64,000 nucleotides of DNA, taken from contig JAAERX010000077.1 in the NCBI GenBank assembly GCA_024229935.1, forward strand, positions 124,001 to 188,000, read 5' to 3'. Position numbers and translations under genes: made by a program. The notes beneath the pieces were generated by a model. The model was not told the origin of the DNA and made no database searches. It saw only the letters and a program-made list of their open reading frames with translations. Shown here piece after piece: positions 28,686 to 39,132 of this stretch. The DNA is from Gammaproteobacteria bacterium. Its GTDB lineage: Bacteria; Pseudomonadota; Gammaproteobacteria; Steroidobacterales; GCA-2729495. How positions within the stretch are numbered: position 1 is the first letter of the stretch; every line of letters begins with the position of its first letter.

Positions 28686-30968
28686 ATGGCCAAACAAAAC
28701 CAACTTGATTTTGAAGGTATTGAGAGTCTGCCCGTAGCTGAATTTACTGAGAAGGCATATCTGGATTACTCCATGTATGTGATTCTCGACCGTGCGCTGC
28801 CACATATAGGTGATGGGCTTAAGCCGGTGCAGCGACGCATTATTTATGCGATGAGTGAACTGGGTCTTAGTGCTGCTTCTAAAGCAAAGAAGTCTGCGCG
28901 TACCGTTGGTGATGTACTGGGTAAGTTTCATCCACATGGTGATACCGCCTGTTATGAGGCTATGGTGCATATGGCGCAGGATTTTTCCTATCGTTACACA
29001 ATAGTCCACGGCCAGGGCAACTGGGGTTCTTCTGATGACCCTAAATCCTTTGCAGCGATGCGTTACACAGAGGCCAAACTGACTGGCTATGCACGGCTGC
29101 TTCTGGAGGAGCTAGGTGCCGGGACAGTAGAGTGGGTAGCTAACTTTGATGGCACCCTGCAAGAGCCTGTGTTATTGCCTGCACAGGTGCCCAACTTATT
29201 GCTCAATGGCGCGACTGGTATCGCTGTGGGCATGTCTACAGATGTGCCACCACATAACATTAATGAAGTTATTAGTGCCCTCGTGCGTTTGCTGGATGAG
29301 CCTAAAACCACGCTGCGTGGTTTGATGAGTCATATTAAAGGCCCGGATTTTCCAACTGGCGGTGAAATTATTTCACCAAAGTCCGAGATCAGTGATATTT
29401 ATAAAACGGGTAACGGTACTCTGCGGGTGCGGGGAACCTGGGAACAGGAAGGTCAGGATATTGTTATTACGAACCTGCCTTACCAGGTCTCGGGCAGTAA
29501 ACTGCTGGAGCAAATTGCTGCACAGATGAGGGCCAAGAAGTTGCCGATGGTGGATGATCTGCGTGATGAGTCTGATCATGAGAACCCAACACGACTGATT
29601 ATTACTCCACGCTCTAATCGTGTGGATGTCGGTGCGCTTATGGGGCACCTTTTCGCTACGACTGACCTGGAAAAGACCCAGCGGGTCAATCTTAATGTCA
29701 TTGGCCTGGATGGCCGACCTGCTGTCCGCAGTCTTATGGAGGTGCTGTCTGAGTGGTTGGAATTCAGATTGGCAACTGTGCGGCGTCGGCTTGAGTTCCG
29801 GCGTGATCGGGTTACTGAGCGGTTGCACATACTTGATGGCTTACTAATTGCCTACCTGAATATAGATAAGGTCATCAAAATTATCCGTGAAGAGGATGAG
29901 CCAAAACCGGTATTGATAAAGCGCTTCAAAATTTCTGATATTCAGGCCGAATCTATACTCAATATTCGCTTACGCAATCTTGCCAAACTTGAAGAGATGA
30001 AAATCCGCGGTGAGCAGGATGAGCTCAATGCTGAGCTTAAAGATTTGTTAAAGCTCCTTAAGAGCAAGGCTAGGCTCAAGGGGCTGGTACGCAGTGAACT
30101 GTTGCAGGCTGCAGAAGATTTTGGTGATGACCGTCGTACGTTAATAGTTGAGCGTGAAGCGGCTCAAGCGATGGATGAAAAAGAGCTGTTGCCCACTGAA
30201 CCTGTCACTGTTGTTTTATCAGAACGTGGTTGGGCAAGGGCTGCCAAGGGGCATGAAGTGGACCCACGTGCGTTGAGCTATAAATCAGGTGATGGTTTCC
30301 TTGCAGCAGCACAGGGACGTAGTAACCAGGAGGTTGTTTTTGTCGACAGCCGAGGTCGTGCGTATACCCTTCAGGCGCATACTTTACCGTCTGCCAGAGG
30401 GCAGGGCGACCCATTGACGGGCCGCTTTAAGCCCGCTGATGGTGCCGCATTTTGTGGTGTGATGGCGGGTGACCCGGAAAACTGGTGGTTGGTTGCAAGC
30501 GATGCAGGTTATGGTTTTTTTGTGCAGCCGGGTGACCTTTATTCACGTGCTAAGGCTGGCAAGGCGATGCTGCGTGTTCCAGAGGGTGGCAAGGCTCTTG
30601 CCCCTGTGACTATAGAAGGTGATGAATTCCCTGAAGATGCTTTGGTTGCAGCGGTGGGTTCAGCCGGACACTTGCTTGTATTTCCTTCATCTGAGTTGCC
30701 GGAGATGGCACGGGGTAAAGGTAATAAATTAATAGGCATACCAGGTAAAAAATATAAGGCAGGTGAAGAGCGGATGGTTTCAATGGCTTTGCTGGAGCCT
30801 GAGCAAAATCTGATTGTTTATTGTGGTTCCCGGAAAATGACACTTAAAGCACGGGAAATTGAAGATCGCTATATGGCAGAACGGGGTCGTCGTGGAAGTT
30901 TGCTGCCACGTAATTATCGTAAGGTAGACCGGATTGAAGCAGAAATTATTTATGATGATGCTGAGTAG
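28686..30968 (+). CDS. parC: DNA topoisomerase IV subunit A
   Basis: ParC is the cleavage and religation subunit of topoisomerase IV. The breakage-reunion domain shows [21 protein letters not shown]-type sequence at the start, and the catalytic Tyr in RYTEAKLT. The quinolone-resistance region reads [10 protein letters not shown], with Thr87 where many relatives have Ser. A C-terminal beta-pinwheel (about 500-760) follows. Length 760. The parE-parC order suggests one transcript. A 7-bp hairpin (CTGTGCA/TGCACAG, 31010-31032) lies after the stop but has no T-run. Confidence 0.97.
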   Translation: MAKQNQLDFEGIESLPVAEFTEKAYLDYSMYVILDRALPHIGDGLKPVQRRIIYAMSELGLSAASKAKKSARTVGDVLGKFHPHGDTACYEAMVHMAQDFSYRYTIVHGQGNWGSSDDPKSFAAMRYTEAKLTGYARLLLEELGAGTVEWVANFDGTLQEPVLLPAQVPNLLLNGATGIAVGMSTDVPPHNINEVISALVRLLDEPKTTLRGLMSHIKGPDFPTGGEIISPKSEISDIYKTGNGTLRVRGTWEQEGQDIVITNLPYQVSGSKLLEQIAAQMRAKKLPMVDDLRDESDHENPTRLIITPRSNRVDVGALMGHLFATTDLEKTQRVNLNVIGLDGRPAVRSLMEVLSEWLEFRLATVRRRLEFRRDRVTERLHILDGLLIAYLNIDKVIKIIREEDEPKPVLIKRFKISDIQAESILNIRLRNLAKLEEMKIRGEQDELNAELKDLLKLLKSKARLKGLVRSELLQAAEDFGDDRRTLIVEREAAQAMDEKELLPTEPVTVVLSERGWARAAKGHEVDPRALSYKSGDGFLAAAQGRSNQEVVFVDSRGRAYTLQAHTLPSARGQGDPLTGRFKPADGAAFCGVMAGDPENWWLVASDAGYGFFVQPGDLYSRAKAGKAMLRVPEGGKALAPVTIEGDEFPEDALVAAVGSAGHLLVFPSSELPEMARGKGNKLIGIPGKKYKAGEERMVSMALLEPEQNLIVYCGSRKMTLKAREIEDRYMAERGRRGSLLPRNYRKVDRIEAEIIYDDAE

Positions 30969-31064
30969 ACCGTCTGCTTGGGGTGTCTGATACCTGGCCT
31001 TTTGATTGCCTGTGCATTTCTGCCTTGCACAGTAGCTTGTGTCACATTAGGCGCGGGTATCTCC

Positions 31065-33167
31065 CTAAATGGCGTCCGCCATTCTCAGTGGGGTTTTAGC
31101 AGCAGATGAACGACTGGTGCCCTCAATTATAATTTCCTGATTTTGCAGGTAATTGCCTTGCATGTAACTGATATTGAGTCGCCATAGAATGGCCATGGTG
31201 TCGGCATCCTGCACGCGTTCCGCAATGGTTCGTATACCTTTTTCCTTGGCTTGTCGCGCATATGTCTTTATCTTGTTCTGGGCTTCAGTATTTTTATGCA
31301 GTGCTTGCATTAAGCTGCCATCAATCTTCATGTAGTCCATTGGTATATGTGTGAAAATACGGTTTGAGGCATCAGTTTTGCCAAAGTGTTCTACAGCAAA
31401 TTTAAATCCATTTTTATGTAGTGCTTCAGCAAGTTTTTGAGTAGGGCGAAGATGTTTGACAGCGATATCTTCTGCAACCTCAAAACATAGCTTGCTTGGA
31501 ATTACCTTTGCATGCTCTGCTTGCTTTTGTATCCATGTCGGTAGGGTTTCATCCAGAATGGAGTCTGCGGATAAACGAATAAATACGAGCCTGACTTTAT
31601 TTGAATTACAAAAGGACATAGATGCCCCAATAATCCAGCGATCAATATTCTTGCTTAGGCCAGTTCGCTCTGCCACCGGCATAAATTCGCCTGGTAAGAT
31701 GGTGTTGCCTTCTTTGTCGAGCATACGGACCAGTGTGTCATAGGTGTCATTGATGTCTTCATTAAGACCGCCGATGGGCTGGTGTTTGAGGCGCAGACGG
31801 TTGTTCATCAGCGCCTTACGGATCCTGGGTATCCAGATAGTATCGTCTTGACCTATTTCCTTTGCTGCGCTGTTGGACTTGCTAAGTTGGATGCGATTGC
31901 CACCTGCTTTTCGACCTGCTTTGCATGCGTGTTCAGCATCTTCTAATAGTTTAATAATAGAAGTATTTGTGGAATCAATCTCACATATACCTACAGTGCA
32001 GGTAATAATGGCCGAACGGTTTTCATATTCAAATACTGTGTCATTGATGGTTTTTAGAAGCTGTTCAGCCCAAGCCTCAACATCAGACATTGTGCCGCGT
32101 TCCAGCACGACGGTGAATATTGTGCCACCAAAGCGACCATAGATATCATTGGATTGGGTAAACTCTTGTAGAATTTGAGAAATCTGAGTAATGATTACTT
32201 CAGTACCTATTAGTCCAACATCATCCAGAGCTTCAGAAAATTTGTCAGGACGTATATAAGCAACAACACGCACACCACCTGTGGGTGTGCGTTCAAGTCG
32301 TTTGCCGGCAATTTTTAAAAAGTGACTACGATTGAAAAACCCTGTTTTCTGATCGTGTTGGATTGCTTGTTCAATTAAGTCTTCAGGTAGCTCTTCTGGA
32401 GTTTGCTCAGGGCTTACCAGTATCCGAATAGCTGGGTCATCATCGTATTCAATATTCTCAAGGTTTAAGGCAAGAGGTAGCTTGCTGCTGTCTTGTCTGA
32501 GACATTTAATATTAAGTTTTGAGTCAGTTGATTTGCTTTTCTGACAGTCGGCAAGTCCAGATTTAAGAGTAGGGCGGTCTGATTTGGTGCATAAATCCAT
32601 GATCGGATACCCAGTTAGATCTGTATCCTGAGGGAAGCCAAATAATGCCAACCAGGCTGGGTTGGCATTAACAATGATACCTTCCTGGATGTCTGCTATA
32701 GCATCAATAGTTAGCTGTTTTAGGGAATGTAACTCTTGTTTGTATTGGCTGGCAGATACCAGCACCTTTTCAAGAGTGTTTTCAAGTTTGTATGTTTTCA
32801 GCTCTCGTCCTGCAACGGCCTGTAGGCGCTCAATATTTAGAAGAGAGATGACATCTCTGGCTCCGTTCTTCATTGCGGTGACTATGTTTGCTTCATCAAT
32901 GTTATTGTTAACAAGTAATATGGGGGTACTTATTCCACTGCTACCCCGTATTTTCACTATCTGTTTAAGCTCAGGTGAATCAGCCTCCGCAAATAGCAGG
33001 ATTAATTTGGGTGGATGCTTTGCAATGGCGTTCTTCAGGTCACCGGGGTTTTGGACACGTACACAATGTGCAGCATGACCTGCATCCCGAAGCGCAGTAT
33101 TGATTGCTGCGACATCATCATCTTTAACTGTAATTATCAGGACTGAAATGCCCATAGACTCACTCAA
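31065..33167 (-). CDS. FimX-like protein: degenerate REC, PAS, GGDEF and EAL domains
   Basis: A 700-residue soluble signalling protein. The order is receiver-like (about 8-125), PAS (about 145-260), GGDEF-like (about 280-430) and EAL-like (about 445-690). All catalytic motifs are changed: the receiver has LLFAEAD where the phospho-acceptor Asp should be, the GGDEF loop is RFGGTIF, and the EAL position reads YDTLVRM. This matches FimX of Pseudomonas in size, order and loss of activity; FimX binds c-di-GMP through its EAL-like domain and controls type IV pilus assembly. The presence of fimV 6 kb away fits. Whether it binds c-di-GMP cannot be seen from sequence alone. Confidence 0.85.
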   Translation of the reverse strand: MSESMGISVLIITVKDDDVAAINTALRDAGHAAHCVRVQNPGDLKNAIAKHPPKLILLFAEADSPELKQIVKIRGSSGISTPILLVNNNIDEANIVTAMKNGARDVISLLNIERLQAVAGRELKTYKLENTLEKVLVSASQYKQELHSLKQLTIDAIADIQEGIIVNANPAWLALFGFPQDTDLTGYPIMDLCTKSDRPTLKSGLADCQKSKSTDSKLNIKCLRQDSSKLPLALNLENIEYDDDPAIRILVSPEQTPEELPEDLIEQAIQHDQKTGFFNRSHFLKIAGKRLERTPTGGVRVVAYIRPDKFSEALDDVGLIGTEVIITQISQILQEFTQSNDIYGRFGGTIFTVVLERGTMSDVEAWAEQLLKTINDTVFEYENRSAIITCTVGICEIDSTNTSIIKLLEDAEHACKAGRKAGGNRIQLSKSNSAAKEIGQDDTIWIPRIRKALMNNRLRLKHQPIGGLNEDINDTYDTLVRMLDKEGNTILPGEFMPVAERTGLSKNIDRWIIGASMSFCNSNKVRLVFIRLSADSILDETLPTWIQKQAEHAKVIPSKLCFEVAEDIAVKHLRPTQKLAEALHKNGFKFAVEHFGKTDASNRIFTHIPMDYMKIDGSLMQALHKNTEAQNKIKTYARQAKEKGIRTIAERVQDADTMAILWRLNISYMQGNYLQNQEIIIEGTSRSSAAKTPLRMADAI

Positions 33168-33375
33168 AATCCGTACCTAATTAGCATAATTACTGTTTTT
33201 GCAGATATAAAACTCTGCAAAGCAACTAATTTAAAGGTCTGTGAGCTGTTTGGGTGTGACCTGTGTCGGATAATGTGAAATGGTGATTATTATGTAATAT
33301 GGGTATTTGTAGGCTGGGGCACTCAAATGATTGAGACGTATAGCTGTGTTTGGTGTCGGACTCTGTATGATAGGC

Positions 33376-33424
33376 GCCCCTTTCAAGCGCTCGGGCACAG
33401 ATTAAGTGCTCAGGGGCATTTTTT
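33376..33424 (+). terminator. Terminator-like hairpin in the efp leader (possible attenuator)
   Basis: GCCCCT (33376-33381) pairs perfectly with AGGGGC (33412-33417), and inside it GGGCAC (33393-33398) pairs with GTGCTC (33406-33411) around a 7-base loop. Six Ts follow (33419-33424), just before the AGAGAG ribosome site of efp. In position and shape it resembles an attenuator. There is no upstream gene on this strand for it to terminate. Confidence 0.5.
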
Positions 33425-33440
33425 AGAGAGTATTTTTAAG

Positions 33441-34007
33441 ATGGCTTCCTACAGTACCAATGAATTTCGCTCTGGTTTAAAACTGCTAATTGATGGTGAC
33501 CCATGCACCATTATTGATAATGATATTGTTAAGCCGGGCAAAGGACAGGCTTTTAATCGCGTCAAAATTCGCAACCTGAAGACAGGCCGAGTAGTTGACC
33601 GGACTTATAAATCGGGTGAATCCGTTGAGGCAGCGGATGTCGTTGAGTTTGAAATGCAATATTTATATAACGATGGTGATCAGTGGCACTTCATGGATCC
33701 TGAGAGTTTTGAGCAATATCCGGCTGATGAAGCAGCTGTTACTGATGCAAAGCAATGGCTAAAGGAAGAGGCAATATGCAATGTAACCTTGTGGAATAAT
33801 GTTCCGCTATTAGTCGAACCACCAAACTTTGTTGAACTGAAAATTGTTGAAACGGATCCGGGGCTTAAGGGTGATACTGCACAAGGTGGCATTAAGCCAG
33901 CACGACTGGAAACAGGTGCCAGTGTCCGGGTGCCGCTCTTTGTTGAGGAAGGCGAACTCATAAAGGTTAATACCCGGACAAGTGAGTATGTTTCCCGGGT
34001 TAAATGA
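33441..34007 (+). CDS. efp: Translation elongation factor P
   Basis: EF-P rescues ribosomes stalled at polyproline. The 188-residue protein begins [16 protein letters not shown] and has the KOW-like N domain and two OB folds. The tip loop KPGKGQAF carries Lys34, the residue that EpmA modifies with beta-lysine; epmA is its convergent neighbour. The frame is open back to an ATG at 33327, but the extra 38 residues cross the leader hairpin and are not part of the family, so the start is at 33441. Its stop is one base from the epmA stop. Confidence 0.97.
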   Translation: MASYSTNEFRSGLKLLIDGDPCTIIDNDIVKPGKGQAFNRVKIRNLKTGRVVDRTYKSGESVEAADVVEFEMQYLYNDGDQWHFMDPESFEQYPADEAAVTDAKQWLKEEAICNVTLWNNVPLLVEPPNFVELKIVETDPGLKGDTAQGGIKPARLETGASVRVPLFVEEGELIKVNTRTSEYVSRVK

Positions 34008-34008
34008 T

Positions 34009-34995
34009 TTAGCCGCCAGGCAAAAAGCTAAGGGTCGCTCCTACAGAGTTATGACCGGTAGTAATCATTAATAGACGGTCAAATCCGACTGCTACTCCAG
34101 AGCAGGCCGGTAGGCCTGATTCTAAAGCGGCAAGTAAGTGCTCATCTATAGTTACAGTGGCAAGGTTTGATTGCTGTCGTTTTTTGTTGTCTTGCTGGAA
34201 CCTTTCTGCCAGCTCAGTTGCATCCTGTAGTTCGCAATAGCCGTTAGCGAGTTCCAGTCCATTCAGGAAAACCTCAAAGCGTTCGGCAAGCAGTTTATTG
34301 TCAGGGTTTAACTTTGCCAGCATAGCCTGTTCGGCCGGGTAATCGGTCATGACATACAGGATATCTTTTTCAAAGGAAGGAGTTACGATGTGACTGGCAA
34401 GTAAATCAAGCCAGCAAGTACGGTCATCACCAATAGCATCAATGAGCTGCTTATCAATAATATCTGCAAGGGAGTTCAGGGCAGTTGAGCGAATATCTTC
34501 AAGTGTTGCGGAGATAGGATCTAGGCTGCAGGCTGATTGAAATGCTTCTGTATAGCTGATGGTCCTGTATTTTGTGACTGGCAAATTTCCGTGTTGACTT
34601 AGATTTTTAATTAATTCGCATGTGTCATCAATCATTGCTTTCAGGTTGAACCTCAGCCTGTACCATTCGATCATTGTGAATTCTGGTTGGTGACGGGTTC
34701 CGGTCTCACCGTCTCTGAAAACTTTAGCTATCTGGTAAATATCCTGAGGGTATGCAGCCAGTAACCGTTTCATGTGGTATTCAGGAGATGTTCGCAGCCA
34801 GCGTTTTGAATTTTGCACATCCAGTTCTATGGATTGCAGATGTGGGTCTGTGACTGCTTGTGTGACAAGTACCGGTGTTTCGACTTCAAGTACAGATCTG
34901 TCTGCAAAGTATTTTCTTGCACTAGCAAGCATAGCTGCTCGGGTTTGCAGTGTTATAAGGTTAGTGGCTGGTAGCCAGGAATTATTGTGCTGCAT
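34009..34995 (-). CDS. epmA: EF-P--(R)-beta-lysine ligase
   Basis: EpmA (GenX/PoxA/YjeA) is a class II lysyl-tRNA-synthetase-like enzyme that attaches (R)-beta-lysine to EF-P Lys34. The 328-residue protein lacks the tRNA anticodon-binding domain and shows the class II motifs VLEVETPVL (motif 1), FRDGETGTRHQPEFTMIEWY (motif 2) and GVAVGFDRLLM (motif 3). The start MQHNNSWLP at 34995 overlaps the psd end by 14 bases; an in-frame ATG at 35028 would overlap it more. The partner EpmB (lysine 2,3-aminomutase) is not in the window. Confidence 0.95.
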   Translation of the reverse strand: MQHNNSWLPATNLITLQTRAAMLASARKYFADRSVLEVETPVLVTQAVTDPHLQSIELDVQNSKRWLRTSPEYHMKRLLAAYPQDIYQIAKVFRDGETGTRHQPEFTMIEWYRLRFNLKAMIDDTCELIKNLSQHGNLPVTKYRTISYTEAFQSACSLDPISATLEDIRSTALNSLADIIDKQLIDAIGDDRTCWLDLLASHIVTPSFEKDILYVMTDYPAEQAMLAKLNPDNKLLAERFEVFLNGLELANGYCELQDATELAERFQQDNKKRQQSNLATVTIDEHLLAALESGLPACSGVAVGFDRLLMITTGHNSVGATLSFLPGG

Positions 34996-35863
34996 AGTTC
35001 TCTGATAATTGACCAATACGCTGCCCAACCTGAACCGTATTACCTGTCTGTAGAGAACTGTTCCAGATTAGTTTGCCGGGTGGTGCAAGTACAACAATGG
35101 TTGATCCCATGTTGAAGTGCCCCATATAGGCGCCACGTTCGAGTTGTGGAGCAGATGGGCTAGTGAAGTCTGTATGGACAATATTGCCATCCCCTGCAGG
35201 AAAGATTTCACCCTCCCATGCAGTTGAGATACTGGCAACGTTCATGGCACCAACAAGTACCAATGCAAAGCGTCCATGGTCACTGTTGAACTGACAAACT
35301 AAACGTTCATTAATCGCATACAGGTTAGGCACGGATGCGGTGGTACGGGCATTAACTGAATAAAGTAGTCCGGGAATGAACAGGGTTTTTTCCAGTATGC
35401 CTGCTATTGGCATATGCAGGCGATGGTAGTTGTAGGGGGCAAGGTAGATGGTGGTGTAAGCACAATTAGCGAGGTTAGTGGCCATTTGCGTATCACCCAA
35501 CAAACTTTGCATGCTAAAGGTTATTCCCTTGGCCTGAAGTAATTGCTCTTGTTGTGCATAACCTGTTTGGGCAATTGTGCCATCAGCAGGGCATATAAAA
35601 CTATTGTGCTGTTGATCTAAAGGTCGGGCACCTGCTTGTAATTTGCGGGTAAAAAACTCATTGAAATGTTTGTAATCAGATGGAATTTCTTTTTCAGCTT
35701 CACTTGTCTTAACTGAGTATAGCCAGCAAAAAACGTTAATAAAATTATTTTTAAACCAGCGAGACTCACTTCGGCTAAGCTTGTAAATAATATTCCCTAT
35801 AGTCCGTGCAGGCAGAATTTGCTGAAAAAAAACGATAAGGCGGTTGCTTAAAGATACGGTCAT
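34982..35863 (-). CDS. psd: Phosphatidylserine decarboxylase proenzyme
   Basis: Psd makes phosphatidylethanolamine at the inner membrane. It self-cleaves at GST to form a pyruvoyl group; the site is visible in HFNMGSTIVVLAPP close to residue 250. The His of the charge relay is in APYNYHRLHMP. The length of 293 residues matches type I bacterial enzymes. It starts at 35863 and its end overlaps the epmA start, so the two are likely cotranscribed. Confidence 0.96.
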   Translation of the reverse strand: MTVSLSNRLIVFFQQILPARTIGNIIYKLSRSESRWFKNNFINVFCWLYSVKTSEAEKEIPSDYKHFNEFFTRKLQAGARPLDQQHNSFICPADGTIAQTGYAQQEQLLQAKGITFSMQSLLGDTQMATNLANCAYTTIYLAPYNYHRLHMPIAGILEKTLFIPGLLYSVNARTTASVPNLYAINERLVCQFNSDHGRFALVLVGAMNVASISTAWEGEIFPAGDGNIVHTDFTSPSAPQLERGAYMGHFNMGSTIVVLAPPGKLIWNSSLQTGNTVQVGQRIGQLSENYAAQ

Positions 35864-35938
35864 GTCTATTTAAAGGTAGTGTGGTGATTGAAGAGACGCG
35901 TTATTCTACACTGCAGCAGTGTGAGGATAGTTTTTATA

Positions 35939-36808
35939 ATGGTTTTAAAGGTAGGACAATTAATTGAAGATATAGCTACGGGGTTTGCTCAGGCAGAACT
36001 CTTTTATGGCCATGGCACGGATAATCCTTATGATGAAGCTGCTGCTTTGGTGTTTCATGTAATGGGGCTGGAGCATGCTGGGGATGTTGACCAGTATCAG
36101 CATGAAGTGACTACTGAGCAGCATGAACGGGTGCAATTATTGTCCGTTTGTCGGGTTGAGACACGTAAACCATTGGCTTATTTGCTGAAGGAAGCCTGGT
36201 TTGCAGGGATTCGCTTCACTGTTGATGAGCGAGTTCTGATACCACGCTCACCTTTAGCAGAACTCATCACAGGTCACTTTGAGCCCTGGGTTAATCAGGA
36301 TAAGGTTAGTTCGATTCTTGAAGTTGGTACAGGTAGTGGTTGTATAGCCATTGCCTGTGCACTTGAGTTCCCAACCGCCCAGGTCACTGCTACGGATATC
36401 TCACCTGACGCACTTGAGGTAGCGAGGCTGAATACTGATCGTTATCAGCTAGCTGAGCAGGTGAGCTTGGTTAAAGCCGATCTTTTAGACGGAATTGAAG
36501 GGTCTTTTGATATTATTATTAGTAATCCACCTTATGTACCTGACCATGAAAGTGCTGAATTACCCTCAGAATATTTGCATGAACCTGTGCTTGGGCTTTT
36601 CAGTGGTGCGGATGGTCTGGATTCGGCGCGACGAATCCTGCAAGATGCCCCGCGTTTATTGAGTGCTGGCGGAATACTGGTATTGGAGGTTGGTGCTCAA
36701 TGGGAAGCACTTGAACAGGCTTTTCCCTCGTTACCCTTTATCTGGCTTGAGTTTGAGCATGGTGGTGAAGGGGTGGCTGTACTTCAGGCAGTTGATTTGC
36801 AGCAATAA
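35939..36808 (+). CDS. prmB: 50S ribosomal protein L3 glutamine methyltransferase
   Basis: PrmB methylates a glutamine of ribosomal protein L3. The 289-residue protein has an N-terminal helical domain, then a Rossmann methyltransferase with ILEVGTGSGCIAIACA (SAM site) and the substrate motif SNPPYVP. The relative PrmC modifies release factors; the neighbouring aroC and the N-terminus MVLKVGQLIED favour PrmB. The ATG at 35939 is preceded by GAGGA; an upstream start at 35888 would add unconserved residues. Confidence 0.92.
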   Translation: MVLKVGQLIEDIATGFAQAELFYGHGTDNPYDEAAALVFHVMGLEHAGDVDQYQHEVTTEQHERVQLLSVCRVETRKPLAYLLKEAWFAGIRFTVDERVLIPRSPLAELITGHFEPWVNQDKVSSILEVGTGSGCIAIACALEFPTAQVTATDISPDALEVARLNTDRYQLAEQVSLVKADLLDGIEGSFDIIISNPPYVPDHESAELPSEYLHEPVLGLFSGADGLDSARRILQDAPRLLSAGGILVLEVGAQWEALEQAFPSLPFIWLEFEHGGEGVAVLQAVDLQQ

Positions 36809-36869
36809 TGAAGACAATAGCGTTAAAATCCCTGCATCTTAAGTAAGTTCTTTTAAAGAAGTAGTAATT

Positions 36870-37961
36870 ATGGCTGGCAATACTATTGGCAAACTATTCA
36901 CGGTCACCACTTATGGTGAGAGCCATGGCCCCTGTATTGGTGCCGTTGTGGACGGTTGCCCGCCTGGGATGGAGCTTAATGAGTCAGATATTCAGCCAGA
37001 TTTGGAGAGGCGTCGTCCAGGTAAGTCTCGTCATCATAGTCCGCGCCGTGAAGCAGATGAGGTTCGAATTCTCTCGGGTACTTTTGAAGGTCTGACTACC
37101 GGTACACCTATTGGGTTACAGATTGAAAACCTTGATCAAAAGTCCAAAGATTACAGCGAGATAAAAGATAAATTTCGACCCGGCCATGCTGACTATACCT
37201 ACCAGCAAAAATACGGTATTCGGGACCATCGTGGGGGTGGCCGCTCATCGGCACGTGAAACAGCTATGCGTGTGGCAGCGGGTGCAATTGCTAAAAAGTA
37301 TCTACGGCAGGTGGCCGGTATAGAAATCCACGGTTATCTTGCGCAGTTGGGGCCAGTGAAAGTAGAGGCTAAGGATTTTTCTGTCGTTAATGACAATCCT
37401 TTTTTCTGTGCTGATCCTGCGCGTATTAATGAATTGGAAGCCTATATGGATGCCCTGCGAAAAGAGGGTAATTCCATAGGGGCACGTATTAATGTTGTAG
37501 TAACTGGCATGCCTGTTGGCCTTGGTGAGCCGGTATTTGATCGCCTTGAAGCAGATATGGCGCATGCGCTTATGAGCATTATGGCGGTTAAAGGTGTGGA
37601 GTTCGGTGATGGTTTTGCAGTGGTTGAGCAAAAAGGCACGGAACACCGTGATGAAATTACGGCTGATGGTTTTCGAAGTAATTCGGCAGGTGGCACTCTG
37701 GGAGGGATTTCCTCAGGCCAGGATATTCTGGCAAGTATTGCGCTTAAACCCACATCCAGTATCCGTTTAGGGGGCGAGACTGTGGACAAACAGGGTAAGC
37801 CTGCACAGATAATGACCAAAGGCCGACATGACCCCTGTGTCGGGTTACGTGCCACACCCATAGCTGAAGCTATGCTGGCAATAGTGTTGATGGATCACTA
37901 TTTAAGACAGCGTGGGCAGAATGCTGATGTTGTTACTGAGACACCTATAATAAGCTCCTGA
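36870..37961 (+). CDS. aroC: Chorismate synthase
   Basis: AroC forms chorismate from EPSP with reduced FMN, the last common step to aromatic amino acids and folate. The 363-residue protein has TYGESHGP at the start, [35 protein letters not shown] and the C-terminal [17 protein letters not shown], all family signatures. prmB-aroC-asd order is common in gammaproteobacteria. The gap before asd is 46 bases. Confidence 0.98.
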   Translation: MAGNTIGKLFTVTTYGESHGPCIGAVVDGCPPGMELNESDIQPDLERRRPGKSRHHSPRREADEVRILSGTFEGLTTGTPIGLQIENLDQKSKDYSEIKDKFRPGHADYTYQQKYGIRDHRGGGRSSARETAMRVAAGAIAKKYLRQVAGIEIHGYLAQLGPVKVEAKDFSVVNDNPFFCADPARINELEAYMDALRKEGNSIGARINVVVTGMPVGLGEPVFDRLEADMAHALMSIMAVKGVEFGDGFAVVEQKGTEHRDEITADGFRSNSAGGTLGGISSGQDILASIALKPTSSIRLGGETVDKQGKPAQIMTKGRHDPCVGLRATPIAEAMLAIVLMDHYLRQRGQNADVVTETPIISS

Positions 37962-38007
37962 ATTAATAAAATAATTTAATACTGGATATATTTCCAGGAT
38001 CCTGAAT

Positions 38008-39030
38008 ATGAAAGATAAATTTAATGTTGCCGTGGTTGGCGCTACCGGCATGGTTGGTGAAACAATGCTGGAAATACTGGCCGAAAGAAATTTCCCGGTA
38101 GGTAAGCTACATCCTTTGGCCAGTGAGCGTTCACTGGGTAAAAGTGTAATGTTCGGTAGTCGTGAAGTGCCATGTGAAGTGCTGGATACGCATGATTTTT
38201 CGGACACAGATATAGCCTTATTTTCAGCAGGTGGAGATGTTTCGGCAGAATATGCTCCACGTGCTGCTGATGCAGGGTGTATCGTTATCGACAATACTTC
38301 ACATTTCCGTATGGAAGAAGATATTCCGCTTGTGGTGCCTGAGGTTAATGCCTCAGCACTGAAGGGTTATAAAGCACAGAATATTATTGCGAATCCTAAT
38401 TGTTCTACTATTCAGATGGTTGTAGCTCTGAAGCCTATTTATGACGAGGTGGGTATAGAGCGAGTTAATGTGGCGACTTATCAGGCAGTATCCGGCGCAG
38501 GCCGAAGTGCTGTTGAGCGGCTGGCAACTCAGGCTGCGAGCTTGCTCAACGGCCGACCTGTTGAGTTGGAAGGTGATGAAAAACAGATAGCTTTCAATGC
38601 TATACCTCACATTGATGTATTCCAGACCAATGGTTATACCAAAGAAGAGATGAAAATGGTTTGGGAGACCCAGAAGATATTTGCTGATACAGCTATCAGG
38701 GTCAACCCGACGGCAGTGAGAATTCCTGTTTTCATTGGGCACTCTGAAGTGGTCCATTTCGAAACCCGTGAAGCTATAACAGCCGAGCGTGTGCGCGAGT
38801 TATTGGCTGCAGCTCCCGGTGTTTCTGTAATAGATGAACTTAAAATGGGTGGTTATCCGACTTCTGTCACAGAAGCCTCAGGCACTGATCCGGTATATGT
38901 AGGGCGGATTCGTGAAGATATTTCCCACAAACGAGGTATTAGCATGTGGGTAGTTGCGGATAATGTACGTAAGGGTGCAGCATTAAATAGTGTTCAGATT
39001 GCTGAGATATTGGTACGTGAATACTTATAG
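38008..39030 (+). CDS. asd: Aspartate-semialdehyde dehydrogenase
   Basis: Asd reduces aspartyl phosphate to the semialdehyde, feeding lysine, diaminopimelate, threonine and methionine. The 340-residue enzyme has an N-terminal NADP fold (VAVVGATGMVGETMLEIL), the nucleophile in NPNCSTIQM (Cys about 131) and a His-containing segment near the C-terminus. It sits upstream of fimV, as in Pseudomonas. Confidence 0.98.
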   Translation: MKDKFNVAVVGATGMVGETMLEILAERNFPVGKLHPLASERSLGKSVMFGSREVPCEVLDTHDFSDTDIALFSAGGDVSAEYAPRAADAGCIVIDNTSHFRMEEDIPLVVPEVNASALKGYKAQNIIANPNCSTIQMVVALKPIYDEVGIERVNVATYQAVSGAGRSAVERLATQAASLLNGRPVELEGDEKQIAFNAIPHIDVFQTNGYTKEEMKMVWETQKIFADTAIRVNPTAVRIPVFIGHSEVVHFETREAITAERVRELLAAAPGVSVIDELKMGGYPTSVTEASGTDPVYVGRIREDISHKRGISMWVVADNVRKGAALNSVQIAEILVREYL

Positions 39031-39132
39031 GCTATAGTGAGTGCGTTGTTGTGCTGTATTCAACCTAATTAGCGTGCCTTTCGAGCATTTTGCCGAAGCC
39101 GCTTGATATAACCGCAAGTCTGGGGATTTGTG

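Noticed and set aside
31010-31032. 7-bp hairpin after parC as terminator
   Set aside because: The stem CTGTGCA/TGCACAG is perfect, but no T-run follows on either strand.
33327-33440. N-terminal extension of EF-P from an upstream ATG
   Set aside because: It crosses the leader hairpin and would place 38 foreign residues before a highly conserved N-terminus; the ATG at 33441 fits the family.
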